Below the pieces are notes generated by a model. That model did no database searches. It had not been told where the DNA came from and saw only the letters and a program-made list of their open reading frames with translations. Shown here piece by piece: positions 1 to 6,219 of a stretch of DNA of 24,214 bases; within the stretch, counting starts at the first letter, position 1; each line of letters begins with the position of its first letter. The DNA comes from JBBQKQ01 sp043719155 (GTDB lineage: Bacteria; Patescibacteriota; Minisyncoccia; Phycocordibacterales; UBA5272). The position numbers were made by a program, and so were the translations under genes. The stretch is taken from the NCBI GenBank assembly GCA_043719155.1, contig JAYSUJ010000036.1:1-24214 (forward strand). The letters are read 5' to 3'.

Positions 1-200
1 ATGTCTGCAGAACTGCAGATCCTCGGCAACACCTCCTTCACAAATCTTTCTATCCCTATTCCCCGGTATTTCATTACCAAGGTGACCAAGACCATTCCCC
101 ATTCAGGGTCAGGTGTTGGCAGAGCGAGTTCCGCCGTCAGCTTTTCCTCCCAAAAGAGGGCTTCGCTGTAGTTAAGTCCGGTAGAGTTGATCTGTGCCAT
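1..200 (-). CDS. Hypothetical protein, partial (3' end beyond left edge)
   Basis: An open frame starts at an ATG (198-200) and runs leftward without a stop for 66 codons to the edge, so only the N-terminus is seen. It begins MAQINSTGLNYSEALFWEEK. It is about half GC with mixed codon use, unlike the AT-rich core genes nearby. There is no signal peptide or membrane segment in the visible part, and I recognise no family. A strong sigma70-type promoter lies directly upstream (232-261), which supports a real gene. The Shine-Dalgarno signal is weak (only GGA, about 10 bases before the start), making this the one orphan gene here without a clear one. It follows the gene at 312-809 on the same strand but is separated from it by a terminator, so it is probably transcribed alone. 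Confidence 0.6.
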   Translation of the reverse strand, partial: MAQINSTGLNYSEALFWEEKLTAELALPTPDPEWGMVLVTLVMKYRGIGIERFVKEVLPRICSSAD

Positions 201-231
201 GAGATGGTTCCGGTTGAGGTTAAACAAGTAT

Positions 232-261
232 ATAATAACACAAAAAAGAAAAGACTGTCAA
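232..261 (-). promoter_or_regulatory. Sigma70-type promoter for the partial gene at 1-200
   Basis: On the minus strand a perfect TTGACA (256-261) is followed after 18 bases by TATTAT (232-237). The predicted transcript start near 225 gives a leader of about 25 nt. The -35 box sits inside the 3' arm and loop side of the upstream gene's terminator hairpin. Confidence 0.75.
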
Positions 262-284
262 TAGGTTCTGCTATCGCCAGTCTT
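242..284 (-). terminator. Intrinsic terminator of the zinc-ribbon gene 312-809
   Basis: Read on the minus strand, AAGACTG (278-284) pairs with CAGTCTT (251-257). Inside it ATAG (271-274) pairs with CTAT (261-264), and the hairpin is followed by a T-rich tract (242-250). It lies 28 bases past the stop codon of the upstream gene. Confidence 0.75.
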
Positions 285-311
285 GTAGGTAAGTAGTGTG
301 GTTGTATTCTC

Positions 312-809
312 CTACCAAGGATAGCCAGAGCTTTCATGGTAGATATATTCGTCCCACAACTCCATTTTGCATTTTCGGCAAAACCAAACTCTCTTAATTC
401 CGTAATCTTCATCTGTATCTTCGTAGGCATGATGGCCTTTGTGTGTGCAGATGGATTTTTCCATCTCCCAAGTTGGCTTACCATTTTCGTCAAAGTAAAA
501 ATGTTCAACCTCTGTTGTTGATTTACAGAAGCTACAAATCGTAAGTCTTTTCATGCCATAATCTGTATGGGTGTCCATACAGTGTTTATCGCCTTTATGC
601 CAACATTTTGTCTTTGCAAGTTCTGCCGTTTTAGATTTTGCAAGTTCGCTATCATGTGTCTTGCAGATTTGAGCTGCTAGTAAAACTTGCAACTCCATTA
701 GCTCTGACACGCTCAGGTAAGAAAGACTTTCATTGCCCGCGTGTTTTAGACCGTCTATTGCTATCGAAATAGCAACTTTGCGTTTTAGTGGAACATTTTT
801 CGAGTCCAT
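312..809 (-). CDS. Hypothetical protein with two tandem zinc-ribbon-like repeats
   Basis: A 165-residue protein of unknown function. After a helical N-terminus (about residues 1-65) it carries two copies of one module: C-x-H-K-G at 69-73 and 121-125, D-T-x-x-D-Y-G-x-K-R at 79-88 and 131-140, and C-x-x-C-K at 92-96 and 144-148. Every landmark recurs with a period of exactly 52 residues, so this is an internal duplication. The conserved C, H, C, C set in each copy suggests one bound zinc per module (inference). The start ATG at 809 has a near-ideal Shine-Dalgarno site (GGAGG, 5 bases upstream). The stop is TAG, a codon no core gene here uses. It has its own promoter and terminator and is probably monocistronic. 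Nucleic-acid or protein binding are both possible roles. Confidence 0.8.
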   Translation of the reverse strand: MDSKNVPLKRKVAISIAIDGLKHAGNESLSYLSVSELMELQVLLAAQICKTHDSELAKSKTAELAKTKCWHKGDKHCMDTHTDYGMKRLTICSFCKSTTEVEHFYFDENGKPTWEMEKSICTHKGHHAYEDTDEDYGIKRVWFCRKCKMELWDEYIYHESSGYPW

Positions 810-839
810 TTTAGCCTCCGGTTTGATCGCACTAAAAAT

Positions 840-868
840 AATTTACCACAAAAAAAGTAAGAAGTAAA
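840..868 (-). promoter_or_regulatory. Promoter for the zinc-ribbon gene 312-809
   Basis: Minus strand: TTTACT (863-868), a 17-base spacer, then TAAATT (840-845) preceded by TGG, which makes an extended -10. The predicted leader is about 25 nt and contains the GGAGG ribosome site. Confidence 0.55.
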
Positions 869-892
869 ATATCTAAAAAGCTGTTTTTGTAT

Positions 893-898
893 TATAAT
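893..898 (+). promoter_or_regulatory. -10 element for the 924 gene
   Basis: A perfect TATAAT lies 25 bases before the ATG at 924. There is no good -35 and no Shine-Dalgarno sequence in the A-rich leader. It is divergent from the promoter at 840-868. Confidence 0.6.
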
Positions 899-923
899 TT
901 AGTAAACATAATAAGTAAAAAAT

Positions 924-1559
924 ATGATAGCAACCTACCACGGACAACTTTTCTTAAAATTACAAATGGGCGACACGACAATTGCTGTAAATCCAATTTC
1001 AAAAGATTCTGGTAAAAAAATTGTGAAATTTGGGTCTGATATCTGTTTGGTGTCTGCAAATTTAGATATTTGTAATGGTGTAGACCAAGTAGAAAATGCG
1101 GGTAAAACACCTTTTGTTATTTCTGGTCCCGGAGAGTATGAGTCTAGGGGTATAAGTTTTAAGGGGATTGAATCCAAATTTACTTGGGATAAGAAAGAGA
1201 AAGTGAACACCAGCTATATTTTTACTTTTGATAATATAAAAATTTGTGTACTGGGGGCTGTAACAGAAAAGCTTTCAGCTGAAGTTCGAGACGCTATTTC
1301 AACTTGTGATTTGTTAATTTTGCCAGTACTAGACGGAAAAGAGGGTGAAAATAAATTTTTGTCACCGCATGATGCTGTAGTTGTTGCAAATAATTTAGAG
1401 CCAAAAATAATTATCCCCGTTGGTTTTGACGACAAGACTCTCCCTCAGTTTTTAAAAGATGGAGGAGCTGTCGGTTTGCAAGCTTTAGAAAAATTGACCA
1501 TAAAGAAAAAAGACTTAGATGGCAAAGAAGGGGTAATTATAACCTTGCAAGAAATTTAA
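924..1559 (+). CDS. Metallo-beta-lactamase-fold protein lacking the metal motif
   Basis: A 211-residue protein resembling the UlaG-like / COG2220 group of metallo-beta-lactamase-fold proteins. The N-terminal strand pattern (ITYHG-like start, here MIATYHGQLFLKLQ), the G-P-G-E-Y-E segment near residue 70 and the C-terminal L-x-P-K-x-x-I-P-V segment are typical. At the place where active members carry HxHxDH after the first core strand, this protein reads V-S-A-N-L-D-I-C-N, so the zinc ligands are missing. The late P-x-H-Y is replaced by P-V-G-F-D. It is therefore probably not a hydrolase and may be structural or regulatory (inference). The ATG has no Shine-Dalgarno site. It is followed after 2 bases by the small membrane protein at 1562, likely in one transcript. 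Confidence 0.75.
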   Translation: MIATYHGQLFLKLQMGDTTIAVNPISKDSGKKIVKFGSDICLVSANLDICNGVDQVENAGKTPFVISGPGEYESRGISFKGIESKFTWDKKEKVNTSYIFTFDNIKICVLGAVTEKLSAEVRDAISTCDLLILPVLDGKEGENKFLSPHDAVVVANNLEPKIIIPVGFDDKTLPQFLKDGGAVGLQALEKLTIKKKDLDGKEGVIITLQEI

Positions 1560-1561
1560 AC

Positions 1562-1774
1562 ATGACAAGTGGAGAAATGTGGTTTAAAAGATGGCAAGAA
1601 AAAATGAGTAAAAAAACTGACAGAGAAAGGCATAACTATGCGATGACTTGGGCGTTATTAATCTCTGCCTTTATGCTTTTTTTTGTGCTTTCAAATTGGT
1701 ATTATAAATTTTCAGGCGAAACAATAGACACTAGTATTCTTTCAAGTTTTGTAGACATTTTCCCCAAAAAATAA
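1562..1774 (+). CDS. Small single-pass membrane protein
   Basis: A 70-residue protein with a charged N-terminus (Lys/Arg-rich to about residue 25), one hydrophobic helix at about 27-47 and a short C-terminal tail, so it is probably inserted with its N-terminus inside. No family is recognised. It begins 2 bases after the stop of the metallo-beta-lactamase-fold gene and has no promoter or Shine-Dalgarno site of its own, so it is likely translationally coupled to that gene. In-frame ATGs at codons 7 and 15 are possible alternative starts; the first was chosen for its tight spacing. Confidence 0.65.
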   Translation: MTSGEMWFKRWQEKMSKKTDRERHNYAMTWALLISAFMLFFVLSNWYYKFSGETIDTSILSSFVDIFPKK

Positions 1775-1835
1775 TTTTTAACTAGATTTAAACAGAATAA
1801 TCCATGCTTGTAAAGATGTGTGGAGTTGCAAAAAA

Positions 1836-1844
1836 TGTTATAAT
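1836..1844 (+). promoter_or_regulatory. Extended -10 promoter of gyrA
   Basis: TGTTATAAT, a perfect extended -10, with no recognisable -35 at the usual distance. The predicted leader is about 18 nt with no Shine-Dalgarno sequence. Confidence 0.7.
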
Positions 1845-1868
1845 TTGTGTATAAACTTTTAAATAAAT

Positions 1869-4346
1869 ATGGCAAAAAAAGACGAGAAAAATGTAGCAAA
1901 ATTAGACTTTTCTGGACAAAATGTAAATGGGATTATCCCAAGAGGGATCATCGAAGAAATGAAGGACAGTTATTTGGACTATGCCATGAGTGTTATTGCA
2001 TCTCGTGCCCTCCCAGATGTTCGTGATGGTTTGAAACCTGTTCACAGAAGGATTCTGTATGCCATGCATGAAAAAGGTTTGACACCTGGTCATAAATTCG
2101 TAAAGTCGGCCCAGACTGTAGGAGAGGTGATGGGAAATTATCACCCGCACGGAGATGTGGCTATTTATGAGTCGATGGTAAAACTTACGCAAGATTTTTC
2201 TACACGATACCCTTTGGTTTGGGGGCAAGGTAACTTTGGTTCTTTGGATGGAGATGGGGCTGCTGCCATGCGTTATACAGAGGCAAAAATGAACAAGATA
2301 ACTGTGGAAATGTTGCGTGATATTGAAAAAGATACTGTAAATTTTCAACCTAATTACGATGGGACAAAAAAAGAACCTACGGTTTTGCCAACCAGAGTTC
2401 CGAGTATGTTAATGAACGGAACCCTTGGTATTGCTGTTGGTATGGCAACAAATATCCCACCACATAATCTTGGTGAATTGATAGATGCAACCATGTGTTT
2501 GATTGACGATCCCGAGGCAACTAGCGAGGACTTGATGAAATTTGTAAAAGGTCCTGACTTTCCAACTGGGGGAATTATTTATAATAAAGCCGACATTGCC
2601 CACGCTTATGCAACTGGACGAGGTGGTGTTGTTACTAGAGGTGTAGCTGAAATAAACGAAACCAAAGCCGACCTATTTCAAATTATCATTACCGAAATAC
2701 CTTTTAGAGTAATTAAGGCTGATCTGATCGCCAACATTGCCGAGTTGGTGCAAGAAAAAAAATTGGAAGGGATAAAAGGTTTACGAGACGAGTCAACCAA
2801 AGACGTGCGTATTGTTATCGATTTAAAAAACGGGGCACATCCACAAAAGGTTTTAAACTTTTTATATAAACATACCGAACTTGAAAAGACTTTTCACTTT
2901 AACGTGGTGGCACTAGTTGACGGTGTACCTCAAACCCTTGCTTTAAAAGACTGTTTGGTAGAGTTTGTAAAACATCGCCAAGAAGTCGTGCGAAGACGTA
3001 GTGAGTATGATTTACGAAAAGCAAAAGAGCGGGAACATATTTTGCTCGGTTTAAAAAAAGCACTTGACCATATTGACGAAGTTATAAAGACTATTCGAGC
3101 GTCTAAAGATGTTACTGAAGCACATAAAAATTTAATCAAAAAATTTGATTTCTCAACTTTGCAAGCCACTGCAATTTTGGAAATGCGTTTGCAAAGGTTA
3201 GCCAACTTGGAAAGACAAAAAATTGAGGACGAGCTGGATGAGGTACAAAAATTTATTGCTTACCTTGAAGATTTGCTTTCTTCAGTTAAGAAAATGTTAA
3301 AAGTTGTGAAAAAAGAGTTGGAAGAAGTGAAAGAAGCTTTTGGAGATAAACGCCGTACTAAAGTGGTGGCTGGGGCGGTAGGAGTGATGAGTGATGAGGA
3401 TTTGATACCTGACGAAGAAACTGTTTTGGTTTACACTAAAGGTGGCTATGTAAAACGAACTGACCCAGAGGAGTATAGAATGCAAAAGCGTGGTGGTGTT
3501 GGCTCTATGGATGTAGAGGTAAAAGAAGAGGACTTTGTTACTCATCTTCTCTCTGCTACGACGCATAATGACTTACTTTTCTTTACAGACAGAGGTAGAG
3601 CTTATCAGATAAAAATGTTTGATATTCCAGAAGGAAAAAGAGCGACGCGTGGAAAATCAATACAAAATTTTTTACAACTTTCAGACAATGAAAAGATAAC
3701 AAGTATTTTGGCAATGCCTAAGGATATTAAAAATGCTCATAAGCACTCTATGTACCTCATTACCAAGCTTGGTCAGGCCAAGCGAGTAGCCATGGACTCT
3801 TTTACAGACGTGAGAAGAAGTGGGATTTTGGCAATTGGACTTGATGCGGGAGATGAGCTGTTAAGTGCCAACTTTGTAGAAGTTGGTGACTCGGTAATTT
3901 TGACTTCTCGTGAAGGGCAGTCTATACGTTTTGACCAAGATGATATAAGAGTAATGGGTCGAGCTGCAGGAGGAGTAAGAGCTATGAATTTGGATAAATC
4001 TGACCGTCTAGTTTCTGCAGACGTGATTAAAAAAGGTGACAAGACAGCTGAAATATTGGTAATGACAGCCAATGGTTATGGTAAAAAAACTCCTGAAGAT
4101 GAGTATAAGATACAAAACAGAGGTGGTTCAGGTATAAAAACCGTAAAAGTAACTGACAAAACAGGTGAACTAATTTGTGCAAAGGTCATAACTCCCGAGA
4201 TCGAACAGATAATTGCTATGAGTAAAAAGTCACAAGTGATAAAGATAGATGCGCACACTGTGCCGAGTTTGGGTCGTGATACACAAGGGGTGAGAATAAT
4301 GAAACCTCGTGAAGGCGACTCGCTTGCGAGTTTGACTCTGCTATAA
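1869..4346 (+). CDS. gyrA: DNA gyrase subunit A
   Basis: 825 residues, normal length for GyrA. The gyrase A2B2 complex introduces negative supercoils; GyrA makes and reseals the double-strand break. The breakage-reunion domain is complete: the winged-helix region holds Y-H-P-H-G-D (91-96) and the A-A-M-R-Y-T-E motif with catalytic Tyr136. The C-terminal beta-pinwheel starts with the GyrA-box variant Q-K-R-G-G-V-G (539-545), which marks it as gyrase A rather than ParC. The positions equivalent to E. coli Ser83 and Asp87 are Val97 and Glu101, which removes the serine that anchors quinolones. There is no acidic C-terminal tail. The ATG has no Shine-Dalgarno site. The stop codon TAA lies inside the TATAAT of the next gene's promoter. 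gyrB is not in the window. Confidence 0.97.
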   Translation: MAKKDEKNVAKLDFSGQNVNGIIPRGIIEEMKDSYLDYAMSVIASRALPDVRDGLKPVHRRILYAMHEKGLTPGHKFVKSAQTVGEVMGNYHPHGDVAIYESMVKLTQDFSTRYPLVWGQGNFGSLDGDGAAAMRYTEAKMNKITVEMLRDIEKDTVNFQPNYDGTKKEPTVLPTRVPSMLMNGTLGIAVGMATNIPPHNLGELIDATMCLIDDPEATSEDLMKFVKGPDFPTGGIIYNKADIAHAYATGRGGVVTRGVAEINETKADLFQIIITEIPFRVIKADLIANIAELVQEKKLEGIKGLRDESTKDVRIVIDLKNGAHPQKVLNFLYKHTELEKTFHFNVVALVDGVPQTLALKDCLVEFVKHRQEVVRRRSEYDLRKAKEREHILLGLKKALDHIDEVIKTIRASKDVTEAHKNLIKKFDFSTLQATAILEMRLQRLANLERQKIEDELDEVQKFIAYLEDLLSSVKKMLKVVKKELEEVKEAFGDKRRTKVVAGAVGVMSDEDLIPDEETVLVYTKGGYVKRTDPEEYRMQKRGGVGSMDVEVKEEDFVTHLLSATTHNDLLFFTDRGRAYQIKMFDIPEGKRATRGKSIQNFLQLSDNEKITSILAMPKDIKNAHKHSMYLITKLGQAKRVAMDSFTDVRRSGILAIGLDAGDELLSANFVEVGDSVILTSREGQSIRFDQDDIRVMGRAAGGVRAMNLDKSDRLVSADVIKKGDKTAEILVMTANGYGKKTPEDEYKIQNRGGSGIKTVKVTDKTGELICAKVITPEIEQIIAMSKKSQVIKIDAHTVPSLGRDTQGVRIMKPREGDSLASLTLL

Positions 4347-4347
4347 T
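4339..4347 (+). promoter_or_regulatory. Extended -10 promoter overlapping the gyrA stop codon
   Basis: TGCTATAAT, with the TAA at 4344-4346 also serving as the gyrA stop. The predicted start near 4354 leaves a leader of about 8 nt before the ATG at 4362. Confidence 0.65.
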
Positions 4348-4361
4348 TGCCCAAGCTATTT

Positions 4362-4958
4362 ATGGATCCCGAAAATCTACCTAGAAGAAGAATGCTTAAA
4401 ACATTATTTGGGTCTCTTGCCGCAGTCACAACAGTAGCTTCTACTGGGATGACTATTAAAAGTTATCTTGACGATGTTAAACTTGATGAAAAAAAGAGAG
4501 ATGAAAGAGTTGATTTCATTGACATGGCAACAAGTACATTAAAGGACTATTTAGAAATTGTAAGTGAAGTAAGAGCTGAGACTGGTGGTCAAGGAAAAAT
4601 ATATTCATCTGACAGTCCAGATGAAGAGAATTTATTTATATATACTAGAAAGAATAATGGCATATTGATTAAAGCTCTAAATGAGTCATTGACTCTAAAT
4701 GCCATAAAAGATGATAGTGAAAACTATCGTCATGTTTATGCAGCATATTGGAAAGGTGGTACTATGGACCAAATTCGTGTACAACAGTTTTGTTCAGTCT
4801 TTAAAGATTTAGTGAATACCCAAGAGCGCAAAGATTTTTTTAAAAAAGTTATTGCGCACCAAATTTTTTTTGATATCTATTTTAAAGAAAACCCTGTAAT
4901 CTCTGACCCAGATGACAATCTAGATGAAGATGGAAAACCATACACAAAAGAAGGATAA
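4362..4958 (+). CDS. Hypothetical protein with twin-arginine-like N-terminal anchor
   Basis: 198 residues, family not recognised. The N-terminus has R-R-R-M-L-K (8-13), which fits the Tat pattern R-R-x-hydrophobic-hydrophobic-K. It is followed by a moderately hydrophobic stretch (about 14-33), so it is either a Tat signal or a membrane anchor. The rest is charged and helical, with an acidic end (D-D-N-L-D-E-D). The start was set at ATG 4362 because the in-frame TTG at 4347 overlaps the -10 element of the gene's own promoter and so lies upstream of the expected transcript start. Low GC, no Shine-Dalgarno site, TAA stop. No Tat translocase genes are visible here, so export by that route is unproven. 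Confidence 0.7.
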   Translation: MDPENLPRRRMLKTLFGSLAAVTTVASTGMTIKSYLDDVKLDEKKRDERVDFIDMATSTLKDYLEIVSEVRAETGGQGKIYSSDSPDEENLFIYTRKNNGILIKALNESLTLNAIKDDSENYRHVYAAYWKGGTMDQIRVQQFCSVFKDLVNTQERKDFFKKVIAHQIFFDIYFKENPVISDPDDNLDEDGKPYTKEG

Positions 4959-4976
4959 AGAATTTTCTATAGAAAA

Positions 4977-4985
4977 TGATACAAT
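4977..4985 (+). promoter_or_regulatory. Extended -10 promoter of pth, probably leaderless
   Basis: TGATACAAT ends only 6 bases before the ATG at 4992. Since transcripts usually start 6-8 bases after the -10, the start codon would be at or next to the mRNA 5' end. No -35 box is seen. Confidence 0.65.
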
Positions 4986-4991
4986 GTAAAT

Positions 4992-5540
4992 ATGATTTTT
5001 ATTGGTTTACAAAATGCCGAAGACAAATATAGAAAAACTAGACATAATGTCGGGGCTATTGTTTTAGAGTATTTAGTAAAACAAGATAATGGAAGTTTCC
5101 AGCTAGACAAGTACACAAGTAGTTTTAAATTTCAAAGTCAGTGGGGTAATATGTATTTACCAAATACTTTTATGAATTTGTCTGGAGAGAGTGTGCAAAA
5201 AATATTGAAAGTAGAAAAAGTGGAAAGTAAAAATTTATATGTCTTTTTTGATGACGTAACTATCGCTATTGGAAGTTTTAAAATAAGTGTCGGAGAAGGA
5301 GCGTCTAGTCATAACGGCATAAAAAGTATTATAGAAAGTTTGGGTGGGAAAAATGATTTTACAAGAGTTAGAATTGGGGTAGGAAAAATAGTTAAAGACG
5401 AAAATGGAGTAGAAAGAATGTTGGTTCCTGGGCCAGATCATTTGTCAGACTTTGTGCTTTCAAATTTAAATAATTTAGAAATTGTGCAGATACAAAGTTT
5501 GGCAGAAAAAATTGTAAATAGTTTAAGTGCAAATTGCTAA
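4992..5540 (+). CDS. pth: Peptidyl-tRNA hydrolase
   Basis: 182 residues, normal for bacterial Pth, which cleaves peptidyl-tRNA released from stalled ribosomes. The catalytic His18 lies in T-R-H-N-V-G (16-21). Other family marks are P-N-T-F-M-N-L-S-G (57-65) with Asn62, the acidic pair Asp87-Asp88, and S-H-N-G-I-K-S (106-112). The usual N-terminal loop G-L-G-N-P-G is G-L-Q-N-A-E here, keeping Asn8 but losing both glycine and proline. There is no N-terminal extension, and the protein starts right at the first beta strand, consistent with a leaderless message. The hairpin downstream (5550-5585) has no T-tract on this strand, so it probably does not end this transcript efficiently. Confidence 0.95.
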   Translation: MIFIGLQNAEDKYRKTRHNVGAIVLEYLVKQDNGSFQLDKYTSSFKFQSQWGNMYLPNTFMNLSGESVQKILKVEKVESKNLYVFFDDVTIAIGSFKISVGEGASSHNGIKSIIESLGGKNDFTRVRIGVGKIVKDENGVERMLVPGPDHLSDFVLSNLNNLEIVQIQSLAEKIVNSLSANC

Positions 5541-5542
5541 TT

Positions 5543-5585
5543 AAAAAATCTCGTAAGCTTGTGGGTTTGACCACAAACTTACGAG
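5543..5585 (-). terminator. Intrinsic terminator of the secreted-protein gene 5617-6096
   Basis: On the minus strand CTCGTAAG plus TTGTGG pair with CCACAA plus CTTACGAG around a 6-base loop (5550-5585, one mismatch), followed by A then six T. A weaker hairpin with CTAG arms (5589-5616) lies between it and the stop codon. Confidence 0.85.
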
Positions 5586-5616
5586 ATGCTAGCTTCTTGC
5601 TTTTAAGTAAGGCTAG

Positions 5617-6096
5617 TTATTTCTTTTTCGGCGCTTCACCTGCACCAAAAAGTTCCTTGTAGAACACTGGTGCACCACTCGGAGCTGGGATGGATTGCAT
5701 GGCAGACGTCGCCGAAGTAGCTTCCTTGGGTGTTACTTTCGCCATCTCTGCCCAGACATGGATGGAGAGGTCTTTCAGGCCCTCGGGGGTGATGCCGAGC
5801 TCCTTCAACTCCATCAACTTGACGACAGCTTTGCGCATATCGTTTTCGTTCTTTGTCGAAGCTGTTGGAACCTCGGTGAATGTTACTGAGGTGATACCTT
5901 TGATGCAGACTTGATGAACTGGACGCAAACCCTTGTCCCAACGGTAGTCATCTGGCATGACCGGGTTGCCCTTTTCATCAAGCTTGAACTCGACTTTCGT
6001 TTCTATCCCTTGGTCAGGTTTACAGGTGACGGCGTGAGCCGAGCCAGCAAAAGTGAGAAGTGTGAGAGCGGCGAAAGAAGAAAAAAGGCTGCGCAT
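5617..6096 (-). CDS. Secreted hypothetical protein with Sec signal peptide
   Basis: 159 residues, family unknown. It has a clear Sec signal peptide: Arg2, a hydrophobic core and a G-S-A-H-A cleavage site after Ala22. The mature protein of about 137 residues has just two cysteines (25 and 64), so one disulphide is possible, perhaps made by the DsbA-like protein at 18332-19072 (inference). The end is Lys-rich (A-P-K-K-K). One hand-counted 60-base block is about 57% GC, far above the neighbouring dnaE and pth. The ATG has AAGGA about 9 bases upstream. It has its own consensus promoter, a leader with repeated TCAGGT motifs, and its own terminator, so it is probably monocistronic and possibly regulated. 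Confidence 0.85.
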   Translation of the reverse strand: MRSLFSSFAALTLLTFAGSAHAVTCKPDQGIETKVEFKLDEKGNPVMPDDYRWDKGLRPVHQVCIKGITSVTFTEVPTASTKNENDMRKAVVKLMELKELGITPEGLKDLSIHVWAEMAKVTPKEATSATSAMQSIPAPSGAPVFYKELFGAGEAPKKK

Positions 6097-6120
6097 TGGA
6101 TTTTATCCTTTTGACATGAA

Positions 6121-6154
6121 AACCTGACTAAGTCAGGTGATACTCAGGTGAGTA
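6121..6154 (-). promoter_or_regulatory. Operator-like leader: three TCAGGT half-sites and two inverted repeats
   Basis: Immediately downstream of the predicted transcript start of 5617-6096. ACCTGACT and AGTCAGGT (6122-6129, 6131-6138) form a perfect 8-base inverted repeat around one base. TACTCA and TGAGTA (6141-6146, 6149-6154) form a second. TCAGGTGA occurs twice in direct orientation 11 bases apart (6133-6140, 6144-6151) and TCAGGT once inverted (6122-6127). It could be a repressor site on DNA or two RNA hairpins. Confidence 0.55.
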
Positions 6155-6162
6155 CCAGAAAC

Positions 6163-6191
6163 ATAATAACATTAAAAAGCTTTTATGTCAA
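6163..6191 (-). promoter_or_regulatory. Consensus promoter of 5617-6096
   Basis: Minus strand: perfect TTGACA (6186-6191), a 17-base spacer, TATTAT (6163-6168) preceded by TGT, so both a -35 and an extended -10 are present. It is the strongest promoter by sequence in the window. Confidence 0.8.
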
Positions 6192-6219
6192 AAAATTTTA
6201 AACTTTTTAAAATAAATAT

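Noticed and set aside
137..508. Open frame of 123 codons on the minus strand
   Set aside because: It overlaps the zinc-ribbon gene 312-809 in another frame, crosses that gene's terminator and the next promoter, and has no ribosome site. The duplicated Cys/His pattern shows the other frame is the real one.
5550..5585. Hairpin after pth as the pth terminator
   Set aside because: On the plus strand it is followed by ATGCTAGC rather than a T-tract. The T-tract is on the other strand, serving 5617-6096.
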